DNA from: Novipirellula herctigrandis
Lineage (GTDB): Bacteria > Planctomycetota > Planctomycetia > Pirellulales > Pirellulaceae
Direction of reading: 5' to 3'
Assembly (NCBI GenBank): GCA_007859835.1
Contig: SJPJ01000001.1
Span: 7,631,958 to 7,695,957, forward strand
Length of the DNA: 64,000 bases
How positions within the stretch are numbered: position 1 is the first letter of the stretch; each line of letters starts with the position of its first letter. The notes under the pieces were generated by a model, which did no database searches, had not been told where the DNA came from, and saw nothing but the letters and a program-made list of their open reading frames with translations. The translations under genes were made by a program, and so were the position numbers. Of the stretch, positions 7,464-17,358 are shown piece by piece.

Positions 7464-8816
7464 ATGGCAAAAAAACAGCGCAGCAATCGCGGCCGAGGTG
7501 GCTCGGGCAGTAACTCGTCCGGTGGCTCTTACGGCAACAATTCCAATAGTGGTGGCAACGGAAAACCCCGTGTTCGCCGACGTCGTCGTGGTGGCGGTGG
7601 AGGCCAAGGTGGTCAAGGCGGCGGTCAAGGCGGCGGTCAAGGGAATTCGAGTGGAGAGCCAGCCGATTTCGCCAGCGACGCGCCGCTGGAAGAAAATGTC
7701 GGCATCTTGGAGCTGCATCCCAATGGGTATGGCTTCATGCGTAGTCCCGAGAATAATTACTCGCGAGAACGTAGTGACGCGTTTGTACCGGGAACGATGA
7801 TCGAGAAATTCGGTCTTCGCCAAGGTGTGATGCTTAAGGCGATGGTCCAACAAGCTCGCCGCCAACAGGGGCCCCGCGTTCGTGAAATCATCGACGTCGA
7901 TGGCATGGAGCCCGAAAAGTTCCTTGAGGTAAAGGACTTCGATTCACTCACTGCGATCAATCCTGAGCAATGGTTGAAGATGGAATGCGGTCGCCAACCG
8001 CTCACCAATCGAGTGATTGATTTGCTGTCGCCTCTCGGTCGCGGTCAACGAGCCTTGATTGTTGCACCGCCACGGAGCGGTAAAACGGTCATGCTACAAA
8101 ACCTTGCCCAGGGAGTTTACGAGAATCATCCAGACGTGAAATTAATCGTGCTGTTGATCGACGAGCGACCAGAAGAAGTCACCGATATGCGGCGCAGCGT
8201 CCACGGAGGCGAAGTCGTCGCTAGCAGCCTTGATATGGACGTGGAAAGCCATGTTCGGTTGAGCCAATTGGTGATAGACCGTGCTCGACGGCTCGCCGAA
8301 ATGGGGCAAGACGTTTTCTTGATGCTCGATTCGATCACACGACTCGCTCGTGCGTTCAATAAATGGGTTGGACGCGGCGGGCGTGGTGGTGCGACCATGA
8401 GCGGAGGTTTGGATATCAAGGCGATGGACATTCCTAAGAAACTTTTCGCAACTGCTCGTGCGTTTGACGAAGGTGGCTCGCTAACGATTGTCGGTACCGC
8501 GCTTGTGGACACGAATAGTCGCATGGACGAAGCGATTTTCCAAGAGTTCAAAGGTACCGGGAACATGGAGTTGGTCCTCGACCGACGTTTAGCCGACCGG
8601 CGCGTTTGGCCTTCGATTGACATCAGTCAAAGTGGAACTCGTCGCGAGGAGTTGCTGCATGATCCGGAAACCTACGAAGCGGTCACGATGCTCCGACGGA
8701 CGCTTAGTAGCATGCACCCGGTCGATGCGATGGAACAATTGACCAAACAACTTGGTCGGTTTGATTCCAATGATGAGTTCATTAAATTGATCAGCGGTGC
8801 AAAAACGTCGCTCTAG
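7464..8816 (+). CDS. rho: Transcription termination factor Rho with a Gly/Arg-rich N-terminal extension
   Basis: The hexameric RNA-dependent ATPase that ends transcription. Starting at ATG 7464 it has 450 residues; a TTG at 7371 in frame would add 31 residues of poor composition. Residues 7-66 are low complexity: Ser/Gly/Asn repeats, an RVRRRRRGGGGG block and GGQGGGQGG repeats. Then follow the RNA-binding cold-shock-like domain (GILELHPNGYGFMRSP), the Walker A APPRSGKT (201-208), Walker B LLIDER with Asp-233, LMLDSITRLARAFN, the secondary RNA-binding loop region MDIPKKLF and the ending EFKGTGNMELVLDRRLADRR. All catalytic motifs are intact, so it should be active. The disordered basic extension probably gives extra RNA contact. 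Confidence 0.97.
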   Translation: MAKKQRSNRGRGGSGSNSSGGSYGNNSNSGGNGKPRVRRRRRGGGGGQGGQGGGQGGGQGNSSGEPADFASDAPLEENVGILELHPNGYGFMRSPENNYSRERSDAFVPGTMIEKFGLRQGVMLKAMVQQARRQQGPRVREIIDVDGMEPEKFLEVKDFDSLTAINPEQWLKMECGRQPLTNRVIDLLSPLGRGQRALIVAPPRSGKTVMLQNLAQGVYENHPDVKLIVLLIDERPEEVTDMRRSVHGGEVVASSLDMDVESHVRLSQLVIDRARRLAEMGQDVFLMLDSITRLARAFNKWVGRGGRGGATMSGGLDIKAMDIPKKLFATARAFDEGGSLTIVGTALVDTNSRMDEAIFQEFKGTGNMELVLDRRLADRRVWPSIDISQSGTRREELLHDPETYEAVTMLRRTLSSMHPVDAMEQLTKQLGRFDSNDEFIKLISGAKTSL

Positions 8817-8858
8817 CGGTCCGTGCATCGTTGCCGGTTGCGCTAGCGAAAAGCGATA

Positions 8859-9842
8859 TTGAAAGATGAAGACCGTGTCGTGATCAAGCGATTTTGTGTT
8901 GAACCATTGCCTGGCCGGATTCCGTACGAGAACCGGCGGACGATTCATGTCAAATCAAAATTTGCGGGGATGGCGTTCATCGACTTTCTTTGTCTTTACC
9001 ATCCCCCCACCCCGCGCGAAGCTTGGCTCTCTTGGATCGAAGCAGGGGATATCTCGATCGATTCGTTTCCCGCACGCGCTGCGCGGATCGTTCGTGAAGG
9101 CGAACGCTTCACCCATGTGATGCGTGGTGTGACCGAACCCGATGTGAATGCATCCATTGGGATTCTTTTCGAGGACGATGCTGTCATCGTCGTCGACAAA
9201 CCCGCGCCGTTGCCGATTCATCCATGCGGAAGGTTCAATCGCAATACACTTTTGTCGATGCTCGAAAATGTTTACGGCGGGGCAAAACTTCGCATCGCCC
9301 ATCGGCTCGACGCGAACACGACCGGCGTCGTTCTGCTTTGTCGAACCGCCAAGGCAGCCGGGTTTATTCAACCTCAATTCGAACGCCGCGAGGTACAAAA
9401 ACTCTATTTTGCTCGTGTTGAGGGCACTGTGCCGTGGGACGAGCATTGCTGCGAGCTTCCGATCGCTAATTCCGCTGGGCGGAAACAGATGCGGCGAAAC
9501 GTTGGAGCCCGATGTGCCGATGAAAACGGACAACCTGCACGGACCGATTTTCAGGTCGCTGGTCGGCTCGGTGATGGTACAACGCTTGTCTATGCCAAAC
9601 CGGTCACCGGCCGCACAAACCAGATTCGTGTCCATCTTTGGACGCTTGGGTATCCTATAATGGGTGACCTGTTATACCGAGCCGACGGGGAACTCGGCGA
9701 CCAGCAAACGTTGTCGATCGACGATCCGCCGCTATGCCTGCATGCGAAACAACTCAGCCTTGTTGACCCGACGACGCTGCGGCGAACCGCATTCAAAAGT
9801 GATGACCCATCATGGTGGGCCGTCCCGACCGACACCGAATAA
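8859..9842 (+). CDS. RluA-family pseudouridine synthase
   Basis: A 327-residue protein converting uridine to pseudouridine in rRNA or tRNA. The catalytic motif is HRLDANTTG (His-148 to Asp-151; family HRLDxxTSG), preceded by VIVVDKPAPLPIHP and followed by KLYFARVEG. The conserved TGRTNQIRVHLWTLGYPIMGDLLY closes the domain. An N-terminal segment (WLSWIEAGDISID...) resembles the S4-like domain. The first codon is TTG at 8859; the true start may be internal, since the first 35 residues are not distinctive and no strong Shine-Dalgarno is visible. The target nucleotide cannot be assigned. It starts 42 bp after rho. Confidence 0.88.
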   Translation: MKDEDRVVIKRFCVEPLPGRIPYENRRTIHVKSKFAGMAFIDFLCLYHPPTPREAWLSWIEAGDISIDSFPARAARIVREGERFTHVMRGVTEPDVNASIGILFEDDAVIVVDKPAPLPIHPCGRFNRNTLLSMLENVYGGAKLRIAHRLDANTTGVVLLCRTAKAAGFIQPQFERREVQKLYFARVEGTVPWDEHCCELPIANSAGRKQMRRNVGARCADENGQPARTDFQVAGRLGDGTTLVYAKPVTGRTNQIRVHLWTLGYPIMGDLLYRADGELGDQQTLSIDDPPLCLHAKQLSLVDPTTLRRTAFKSDDPSWWAVPTDTE

Positions 9843-9862
9843 CTCAACATTCTGGTAAGACG

Positions 9863-12055
9863 ATGCCTGATAAGGATTCTTTCGATTTCAGTCAACTGAA
9901 TGATTCAAGCGGCAATCACGCTGGTGACGCCTCGCGCCGAAAGGCGTCGAAAAAAATCACGCGTTCCAAAGGCAAGCATGGAAAAAGGAAACGGCCGATT
10001 GGTTTGTTGGTGTTTATGGCACTGATGATGATCGGCACTTTTTCGGGCCTGATGGTACTATTGCAGCAGTTGTCCTCGAAAGAGCCACTCGAAGTTGCTA
10101 ACTCGACACAGCCAGCGGTGGCAAATGAAGAAGTCCGAAACGGCTCGGTTGGGTTACCAATACCGTTGGTTGAGCCTTCCAGCCAAAGCCAAGAAAGTGT
10201 TGCGGAAGTCGAAGAGATTCCATCGGAATCAGCTCCAAAAGACCTGTCGTTGGCCAGTGGTTTGAAAGAGATGCCGTTTGCGGATAGCAGTGATAATACC
10301 TCCGCTATATCGCCTGTAACTCCGGAGGAACCGTCGGTGGGGAGATCGTTGGGTGGCGATATTATCAAACACGATGACCCAGACGAAATTGGCAAGGATA
10401 CGATCCTTGAACTGTATCGCGATCGTTCGCTGTTCAAAGAGGCGCAGTACACCCTCCTGCGGTCGATCTTCGCGGATCGATTTGCCAAGCAAAATGCAAA
10501 AGACATTGGCGAGGCGCTCGGTGATGACAACGAAGCTGCCAAAAAGTGGTTCGATGAACACGCCGAAATTCGCGACGAGCTTTTTACTGCTATTGATCCC
10601 GAGCTTGACAATGTGATCGAAGCGATTCGGATTTTCGATTCGCTGCGAAAAAAATACCCTGAGCAAATCGTTTCCTATTTGCCTCTCGCGATTGCTACGT
10701 CCGTCGTCTGGGACAACAAGAAAGGAGTCTATCGCTACGAGGGCCATTCTCGGCGGACGCATTCACAAATGCCCGATGGATTGATGGAAGCGGCTGACAA
10801 CTTCGAGTATTTCTTGATTGCAGAAAATGTCATGCAAGGTCGCGGTCAATTTCTGCCGTGGGAATTTCTCGTTCATGTAGTCAACCATCCGACACCGATG
10901 GAAGAGCGGAAATGGGCCGTCCTGCAGTACTTGCCCAAACGAATCATGTTTGGCAAATGTTACGGAGAGGTACCCTACGACGGAGTGATGCTGGAAACGG
11001 GAGGCCAAGTGTGTCGATTAGAAGGGAAACCGTACACCCTTGCAAATTTGCGCAGCTTCGGCGGCGTTTGTTCGATGCAAGCTGACTTTGCCACACGCGT
11101 CGGCAAGAGTCTAGGCGTCCCGGCGGCACACGTCAGTGGCGGCGGACGTTTTGGAGGCAGCGGGCACGCATGGGTGATGTGGGTGGAAATCAAATCGGCG
11201 AGCTTGCAGGGAATCCAATTTGTTCTTGAGTCCCACGGACGTTATCGGGGTGACCACTATTACGTCGGCAACTTAATCGAACCGCAATCAGGCCAACGAA
11301 TCACAGACCGCCAATTAGAGCTTCGGCTTCAATCGGTTGGGATGAACCCTTGGGCAAAGCGTCGGGCGGATTGGCTGATGGATTTGTTCTCGATGATCCG
11401 CGAATCCGAAGAGCTTGATGTGCTCGATCAAATCCGTTATCTGAGCCAAGTCTTGAAGGTATCGCCGCTGAACGAAGGGGCTTGGCGAACCTTGGCCAAG
11501 ATGTCTCGCGACGGTGTGATTGAACCGCGTCACGAGAAGTTGATGCTCGCGACCATGAACGGTCTCTTCTCAAGCTTCGCAAGCTTTCCTGACTTCACTT
11601 GGGAAATCTTTGATGACTTGATTCATTTCCAACAGCTTGCTGCGAAGCGGGACGCCCTCTATTCACAACTCGTGGCCCTTTACGAACACGCTGGTCGTCC
11701 CGATTTATCTTGCAAAGCGAGGCTTCGTTATTCAGATTACTTGGTTGGACAGGAAAAAGTGCCTGCGGCGATTACCGGTTTGGCCTTCACGATTTTGAAA
11801 TTCCCGCAGGAAGGTCGCTATGTGCCATCGATGCTCGATCGCATGGAGCAATTGGCTGGCGACGTCGAAGGGGCCAATCAAGAGGTTTTGTCGTTCTATC
11901 GACGATTCTTGCCTTTGATCGATCAAAAGCGAGGTAACGCGGCGAGTGACTATTGTATGGAAATGTACAAACGCGGAATTGATCGATTTGAACAAGCGGG
12001 CGATGCGGGCACCGCAATGATGCTGAAGAATGAATTGGCGAAGCTGCGCGGTTAA
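9863..12055 (+). CDS. Membrane-anchored protein with a transglutaminase-like region
   Basis: A 730-residue protein from ATG 9863; the open frame upstream to 9812 overlaps the previous gene. A basic N-terminus (KKITRSKGKHGKRKR) precedes one membrane helix (PIGLLVFMALMMIGTFSGLMVLL), then a Ser/Glu-rich linker. Near the middle, GGVCSMQADFATRVGKSLGVPA followed by GSGHAWVMW is the Cys-then-His pattern of the transglutaminase-like fold. The remainder is helical (LDQIRYLSQVLKVSPLNEGAWRTLAKMS) and TPR-like. The catalytic-like domain is predicted to lie outside the cytoplasmic membrane. It may be a protease, peptidoglycan-acting enzyme or crosslinker; no closer assignment is possible. It starts 20 bp after the pseudouridine synthase. 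Confidence 0.75.
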   Translation: MPDKDSFDFSQLNDSSGNHAGDASRRKASKKITRSKGKHGKRKRPIGLLVFMALMMIGTFSGLMVLLQQLSSKEPLEVANSTQPAVANEEVRNGSVGLPIPLVEPSSQSQESVAEVEEIPSESAPKDLSLASGLKEMPFADSSDNTSAISPVTPEEPSVGRSLGGDIIKHDDPDEIGKDTILELYRDRSLFKEAQYTLLRSIFADRFAKQNAKDIGEALGDDNEAAKKWFDEHAEIRDELFTAIDPELDNVIEAIRIFDSLRKKYPEQIVSYLPLAIATSVVWDNKKGVYRYEGHSRRTHSQMPDGLMEAADNFEYFLIAENVMQGRGQFLPWEFLVHVVNHPTPMEERKWAVLQYLPKRIMFGKCYGEVPYDGVMLETGGQVCRLEGKPYTLANLRSFGGVCSMQADFATRVGKSLGVPAAHVSGGGRFGGSGHAWVMWVEIKSASLQGIQFVLESHGRYRGDHYYVGNLIEPQSGQRITDRQLELRLQSVGMNPWAKRRADWLMDLFSMIRESEELDVLDQIRYLSQVLKVSPLNEGAWRTLAKMSRDGVIEPRHEKLMLATMNGLFSSFASFPDFTWEIFDDLIHFQQLAAKRDALYSQLVALYEHAGRPDLSCKARLRYSDYLVGQEKVPAAITGLAFTILKFPQEGRYVPSMLDRMEQLAGDVEGANQEVLSFYRRFLPLIDQKRGNAASDYCMEMYKRGIDRFEQAGDAGTAMMLKNELAKLRG

Positions 12056-12073
12056 ATGGCCGATCGTGTGTTG

Positions 12074-13021
12074 CTAACTCAAACCGAACGTATCATCTGC
12101 GATTACTGGTTGTCGGTGCAACTTGTCCCATGAAAACGATTCGATTACATCATCCGCTTGGCATCTCTGAAGATCATCGATGAAGCCGGCGCTATGTGCG
12201 GCCCAGCCAACAATTTGCTCAGGTGTGATCCCTCGTTGCCGCAACGTAGCGAGCCGAGTGTCACCATGACGCTTTGCCAATCGGCGACCATCGGGACCGA
12301 GCACCAAAGGAACATGAGCGTATTGCGGTGGCGTCATTCCAATCACGGTTGCCAAATCTAAATGGCGAAACGTGCTCGGCAACAAGTCATCTCCGCGAAC
12401 CACTTCGGTAATTCCCATCGAGTGATCATCGCATACGACCGCCAAATGGTACGAGATGTTTCCGCTTTTTTGGGTGACGGGAAAGTCCCCTAAATGTCGC
12501 GCGGGGGAACACGATTGAGACCCGCCAACCAAGTCGTCAAAATGGACCAAGTTTTCGGTGATCCGGAACCGCCAGCAATAGGAACCCGATTCCGGCAGCG
12601 GATCACCTTTGGACCAAGTTGCACAAGTACCTGGGTAAACATGTCCTTCGTGCTCGAAGTGAGGTGCCGACCCCGCTTCGGCAATATCACGCCGCGAGCA
12701 AGTGCAAGGATAGACACGGTTTATCGAAATCAAATGTTCGAGAGCCTCTTCATACCGACTCCTACGAAGCGTTTGGATGTAAGGCTCATGCGGTCCACCG
12801 ATATCAGGACCTTCGTCCCACGAGATGCCCAGCCAGCGCAAATCGTCGATTGCCTGCTGGACCGCCCACGGTTTCACACGCGGTGAATCGATATCCTCGA
12901 TTCGCAATACCAAACGTTTCCCAAGACTGCGAGCGGACCAATAGGCGATTAAGTAGGTACGAGCGTTTCCGAGGTGTTGAGCCCCGGTCGGCGAAGGAGC
13001 TAATCGTCCTGCGGTCATCAA
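12074..13021 (-). CDS. gluQ: Glutamyl-Q tRNA(Asp) synthetase
   Basis: A 315-residue truncated class I glutamyl-tRNA synthetase paralogue that attaches Glu to queuosine-34 of tRNA(Asp). The HIGH-like motif is [27 protein letters not shown] follows. Zinc-ligand Cys residues are in [10 protein letters not shown] and YPGTC, and the KMSKS equivalent is LAKRHGD. There is no anticodon-binding domain, which separates it from full-length GltX. Its ATG overlaps the asnS stop by 4 nt, so the two are translated together. Confidence 0.88.
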   Translation of the reverse strand: MMTAGRLAPSPTGAQHLGNARTYLIAYWSARSLGKRLVLRIEDIDSPRVKPWAVQQAIDDLRWLGISWDEGPDIGGPHEPYIQTLRRSRYEEALEHLISINRVYPCTCSRRDIAEAGSAPHFEHEGHVYPGTCATWSKGDPLPESGSYCWRFRITENLVHFDDLVGGSQSCSPARHLGDFPVTQKSGNISYHLAVVCDDHSMGITEVVRGDDLLPSTFRHLDLATVIGMTPPQYAHVPLVLGPDGRRLAKRHGDTRLATLRQRGITPEQIVGWAAHSAGFIDDLQRCQADDVIESFSWDKLHRQPVIADDTFGLS

Positions 13022-14415
13022 AACTCTGCATTTCCAGGAGTCCGCGGGAACGGAATGACGTCGCGGATATTTGTCATGCCTGTGACATATTGAACTGCTC
13101 GTTCGAGTCCTAACCCGAACCCAGCATGTGGGACTGTCCCAAACCGCCGCAAATCCAGGTACCAGCCGTAATCGGCCTTGTCTAACCTCGCCTCCTCCAT
13201 GCGGCCGGTCAAGACATCGAGCCGCTCTTCGCGTTGGCTTCCGCCGATAATTTCGCCAACCCCAGGGACCAACACATCCATCGCGGCAACCGTTCTGCCG
13301 TCATCACTGACTCGCATGTAGAAAGGTTTGATTGATGATGGATAATCCGTCAAAATTACTGGCCCTTTGACATGATGTTCGGTCAAGTACCGCTCGTGCT
13401 CGGCCTGAAGATCGGTACCCCACGAAACGGGGTAGTCGAATTTTGCATCGCACGTTTCCAGAACCTTGATCGCCTCGGTATAGGTCATATGTCCAAACGG
13501 ACGCTCAATCACGCTGCGTATTTGATCGAGAACGCCTTTTTGAATCATCTTGTTGAAAAACTGCATGTCCTCGTCGCAGTGGTTCAAGCAATCGGTAAAG
13601 ATCCGCTTCAAGAAGTCTTCGGCCAACTTCATGGCGTCGGCTAAATCAAAGAACGCTGCTTCCGGTTCGACCATCCAAAATTCGGCCAAGTGTCTTGACG
13701 TGTTGCTGTTCTCGGCGCGGAATGTCGGCCCGAATGTGTAGATCCGCCCCAAAGCGGTTGCGTAGGTTTCCCCTTCGAGTTGTCCGCTAACGGTTAAAAA
13801 AGTTGGTTTGTCGAAGAAGTCATATTCGTATTTAACCGGCCCCCCTGATTTGGCGAGCATTTCGAGGTCCAATGAGGTGACGCGAAACATCTCCCCCGCA
13901 CCTTCGCAATCACTAGCGGTAATGATCGGCGTGTGCGTGTAAAGAAATCCATTTTCATGAAAGAAGTCGTGGATCGATTGACATATTTGGTTCCGCACCC
14001 GCATGACGGCACCGAGTGTGTTGGTGCGTGGGCGCAGGTGTGCCCATTCGCGTAGTTTTTCGAACGAGTGACGTTTCTTTTGCAGTGGATAGGTGTCAGG
14101 GTCAGCCCATCCGAGAACCCGTACGGACGTTGCGTGCAGCTCGGTGTCTTGGCCTTTGGCGGGGGACTCCAAGAGATCGCCTGCTATGACGACGCTGCAT
14201 CCAGCGGTGAGTTTTTGGACTTCGTCGGCATAGTTTGCTAATTCGGCCGGAGCGACGATTTGAAGATTGCCGAGCGAGCTGCCGTCGTTCACTTCGATGA
14301 AGCTAAAACCGCCCTTGCTGTCCCGCCGCGTCCGTACCCAGCCGCGAATTTCACAACGCTTTCCAACGGCGTCTTGAGCGCGAGCGTCAACAATTCGAAT
14401 CCAATCCGTTTTCAT
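13018..14415 (-). CDS. asnS: Asparaginyl-tRNA synthetase
   Basis: A 465-residue class IIb synthetase of usual length. An N-terminal OB-fold anticodon domain ([22 protein letters not shown]) is followed by the catalytic core: [32 protein letters not shown], motif 2 [21 protein letters not shown] and motif 3 [15 protein letters not shown]. The [10 protein letters not shown] segment fits AsnRS. It charges tRNA(Asn) in the cytoplasm. First gene of a two-gene unit with gluQ. Confidence 0.96.
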   Translation of the reverse strand: MKTDWIRIVDARAQDAVGKRCEIRGWVRTRRDSKGGFSFIEVNDGSSLGNLQIVAPAELANYADEVQKLTAGCSVVIAGDLLESPAKGQDTELHATSVRVLGWADPDTYPLQKKRHSFEKLREWAHLRPRTNTLGAVMRVRNQICQSIHDFFHENGFLYTHTPIITASDCEGAGEMFRVTSLDLEMLAKSGGPVKYEYDFFDKPTFLTVSGQLEGETYATALGRIYTFGPTFRAENSNTSRHLAEFWMVEPEAAFFDLADAMKLAEDFLKRIFTDCLNHCDEDMQFFNKMIQKGVLDQIRSVIERPFGHMTYTEAIKVLETCDAKFDYPVSWGTDLQAEHERYLTEHHVKGPVILTDYPSSIKPFYMRVSDDGRTVAAMDVLVPGVGEIIGGSQREERLDVLTGRMEEARLDKADYGWYLDLRRFGTVPHAGFGLGLERAVQYVTGMTNIRDVIPFPRTPGNAEF

Positions 14416-14509
14416 GTTTCACTCATTTTCAATAGGTTTGCGAGTCTGTCCTCGACGAAAGTCTAATCCAAAACGCCCGCGGCGAAAATGAGTCAAGAAT
14501 TGGTGTTCA

Positions 14510-15637
14510 CTATCCTGGCGCAGGACGCCCATAGAAGAAGCCTTGGCCTAGCTGGAAGCCTAAGTCAATACAGGCCTTCGATTCATCGTCGGTTTCCACA
14601 CCCTCCGCGAGTGCCAGGATGTCCAAGTCGCAAACCATGTTGACCAGATTCGACAGCATCTTGCGGCGACAGCTATCGGCTTTGTCAATTCCTCGGATCA
14701 GTGAGATGTCGAACTTGACGATATGCGGACGTGCCTCGATCAATTCTGCTAGACGCGCTTGGCCTGAACCAAAATCGTCGTAAGCGAGTTTGATGTCTTG
14801 TTCCTCAAGAGCCGATACCAGATCTTTCATTGCGGCTCGGTCGGTCACCGTCGATTCGTGTATCTCCAAGACGATATTCGCATTACCTGCCATTTCGCGA
14901 GTTTGCGCTAACGACTCAATCAAACCGTCACAGTCGTCCATTTCTTTTGGATGTGTATTGACGAATAGTTGTGGTCCCTCTGGGAAATCGCGTCCGACAC
15001 GGATGCCTTCCCAACGCAACAAGCGACTCAGTTCCACTTCCAAACTAAGTTGTTCGGCCGCATGGAACATTGCGGAGACCGATTCGAGTCCGAACACGCT
15101 GCCACGTCCAAGGATTTCGTGACCAATGATCTCGCGTGTTTCCTTGGTCAAGTCAACAATGGTTTGGAAATGCGGTCTGACCAGTCGTTCCGACATCAAG
15201 CGATCGAATTGCACCAATGCAAGGGCTTGATCGCAAATGTTTTCCGCAAAAGTTCCATTTGTGGCTCCCGTCGAACTTTGACGATAGACGCGAAACGGCG
15301 CTTCGGCGAAATGAATCAACTCGTCTTCGCAAATCTTAACCGGATTATTGGGCTCGACTCGTTTGCCATTGATGTACGTTCCGTTTGTGCTGCCGAGATC
15401 GGTCAGGTATAGAACGCCTTCTTTGATACTCAGCGCGGCATGTTGGCCGCTAACGGTGCGGAATTGGAGCCTTAACGAGACGCCTGGTTTTCGTCCAATC
15501 ACATAGGGTTCGTCATCGATCGGCAGATGAATGATTGTTTCGCCGGGCTGCGTTGGGCCGGACAAAAACCAAACGTCGTCCACCAACGCTGTGCTGCGTC
15601 GCAAACGTTCTAACGTCAAGTTGTCGATTGTGGCCAT
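14510..15637 (-). CDS. FHA domain fused to an EAL (c-di-GMP phosphodiesterase) domain
   Basis: A 375-residue cytoplasmic protein. Residues 45-118 form an FHA domain (VIGRKPG, VSGQHAAL, DLGSTNGTYINGKRV), which binds phosphothreonine. Residues about 140-375 form an EAL domain with the signature HEILGRG in place of EALLR, then FVNTHP, VLEIHES, YDDFGSG, VKFDISLI, AEGVET and QGFFYGRP. The metal and catalytic residues of the family therefore appear kept, so c-di-GMP hydrolysis is plausible though untested. It has no membrane segment. It is divergent from an AAA+ ATPase and a kinase-tubulin protein, whose kinase could supply the phosphothreonine ligand; that link is inference. Confidence 0.88.
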   Translation of the reverse strand: MATIDNLTLERLRRSTALVDDVWFLSGPTQPGETIIHLPIDDEPYVIGRKPGVSLRLQFRTVSGQHAALSIKEGVLYLTDLGSTNGTYINGKRVEPNNPVKICEDELIHFAEAPFRVYRQSSTGATNGTFAENICDQALALVQFDRLMSERLVRPHFQTIVDLTKETREIIGHEILGRGSVFGLESVSAMFHAAEQLSLEVELSRLLRWEGIRVGRDFPEGPQLFVNTHPKEMDDCDGLIESLAQTREMAGNANIVLEIHESTVTDRAAMKDLVSALEEQDIKLAYDDFGSGQARLAELIEARPHIVKFDISLIRGIDKADSCRRKMLSNLVNMVCDLDILALAEGVETDDESKACIDLGFQLGQGFFYGRPAPG

Positions 15638-15941
15638 AAATAATCACGCTTACGGGGCGATAGTGGTTCCAACATGTATGCGGTGAAATGTTCGTTTACG
15701 TGTCATTATGTCCCGACACAAGTCACCCCCTGTGCGGGGATCGACACGCCTCACCAACCCAAATGTAGGTCGCAATTTGTCGCACGTCAGTAGAACCGTC
15801 CATTTTCTCTTCGTGCTTTGCTGTTTTTTATCTGCTAAGGGCGATCGGTCTAATCGCAAGCTAAGTTTCAGCAGCGGAAATGCATCGGTACATTCGTTGC
15901 ACCGAAAAACACGGGCTTGAGTATCGAAGTTATCGATTCGC
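15638..15941. other. Divergent intergenic region between FHA-EAL and AAA+ genes
   Basis: 304 bp that must contain the promoters of both divergent units. I see no consensus promoter pair, terminator or repeat that I would defend. A 70-codon plus frame (15708-15920) is basic and Ser-rich with no ribosome site and is not called. Confidence 0.5.
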
Positions 15942-17306
15942 ATGCACGATCGCACTCCTAACACGTTCCCTACAATCGCTATGACACTCACAGCCGCCGA
16001 TACACATTCTTTCGAGCCGAGCATGCTCGGCGGACTTTTATCCGACGATACGTTCTGGCCGTCACAACCCCGCAATATGCACGAAACCGGATTAAGTGCG
16101 GCCTATGTCGACGGACTGTTGCTGAAGATTATTCTCGTTGCTGGAACGGTCAGCGGACGGAACACGGCCGAGCGAATTGGGATTCCGTTTCGAGTCATCG
16201 AGCCGCTGCTGGATTCAATGCGCACGCGGAAATTGCTTACCCATGTTCGACCCGCACCCTTCAATGACTATTACTATTCGTTAACCGACGCTGGGCAAAA
16301 AAGTGCAAATGCGCAAATGCAACAGTGCCGCTACAGCGGTCCTGCGCCAGTGCCGTTGTCGGACTACGTTCTTAGCGTTGAAGCCCAAGCCGCAGGTCTC
16401 GACCCGATTGATCGTGACCAGTTGCGCGCTGCATTGAGTTCGATTTCTTATCAAAACGAATTGCTCGATCACCTCGGGCCAGCTGTGAATAGCAATACGG
16501 GGATGTTTCTTTTTGGACCTCCGGGAAACGGCAAAACGACCATTGCCCGTTGCTTGACGCAATGTCTTGGCCAAGAAATTTGGATTCCGAACGCGATCTT
16601 AGATGATGGCAATTTGATCAAATTGCAAGACGACGCGTTTCATCGACCCGCGCCCGTTCCTGAGATTTCGGGTGAATTGCTGAAGGGACAAGAATGGGAT
16701 CATCGTTGGATTCGAATTCGCCGACCCACCGTTATCGTTGGTGGTGAATTGGTGATGGAAAACTTGGAAGTTCGCCATGACCAACGCTCGAACATCTGCG
16801 AAGCCCCCCTTCAAATGAAAAGCAATTGCGGCTGTCTGTTGATCGATGACTTTGGTCGTCAACGGATCGCACCTGAGGAGCTGTTGAACCGTTGGATCGT
16901 TCCACTGGAAAACAAATGCGACTACTTGACGCTGCCTACAGGCAAAAAGATTCAAATTCCGTTCGAACAGTTGATTATTTTTTCGACCAATATCGATCCA
17001 AGTTCGCTGGTCGACGAAGCGTTCTTGCGGCGGGTTCCGTACAAGATTTTTGTCGATGATCCATTGCATGACGAATACCGCAAATTGATGCAAACTGTGA
17101 TGAAGCAACTTGGATTTGCAGAAACGCCGCAAGCGGCCGACCATTTGTTTAAGTTCTACGAGGACAGTGGGCGGCAAATGCGACGGTGTCATCCGCGCGA
17201 CTTGTTGACGCAGGTTGCCAATTTTTGCCGATACCGAAAGTTTCCGCTCACGCTTAATCCCGACTACTTGGATCAAGCGTGCAAGAGCTATTTTAGCCAA
17301 CTTTAG
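15942..17306 (+). CDS. AAA+ ATPase with an N-terminal winged-helix-like region
   Basis: A 454-residue protein (441 if it starts at ATG 15981; neither start has a clear Shine-Dalgarno). Residues about 45-125 (LLLKIILVAGTVSGRNTAERIGIPFRVIEPLL, ending YYYSLTDAG) look like a winged helix. The AAA+ core has Walker A FGPPGNGKTT (about residue 192), Walker B CLLIDDFGRQ, sensor-1 IIFSTNIDP and an Arg-finger-like LRRVPYK. The C-terminal lid is RQMRRCHPRDLLTQVANFCRYR. No membrane segment. It ends 52 bp before the kinase-tubulin gene and probably shares its transcript. It could remodel or load that protein; the motor target is unknown. Confidence 0.85.
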   Translation: MHDRTPNTFPTIAMTLTAADTHSFEPSMLGGLLSDDTFWPSQPRNMHETGLSAAYVDGLLLKIILVAGTVSGRNTAERIGIPFRVIEPLLDSMRTRKLLTHVRPAPFNDYYYSLTDAGQKSANAQMQQCRYSGPAPVPLSDYVLSVEAQAAGLDPIDRDQLRAALSSISYQNELLDHLGPAVNSNTGMFLFGPPGNGKTTIARCLTQCLGQEIWIPNAILDDGNLIKLQDDAFHRPAPVPEISGELLKGQEWDHRWIRIRRPTVIVGGELVMENLEVRHDQRSNICEAPLQMKSNCGCLLIDDFGRQRIAPEELLNRWIVPLENKCDYLTLPTGKKIQIPFEQLIIFSTNIDPSSLVDEAFLRRVPYKIFVDDPLHDEYRKLMQTVMKQLGFAETPQAADHLFKFYEDSGRQMRRCHPRDLLTQVANFCRYRKFPLTLNPDYLDQACKSYFSQL

Positions 17307-17358
17307 TGTTTGACCTTCACGTCCGTTATTCACCTTCGTACCCAAACTAACCTTCGCG

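Noticed and set aside
15708..15920. 70-codon plus frame upstream of the AAA+ gene
   Set aside because: Basic, Ser-rich composition, no Shine-Dalgarno, no domain.
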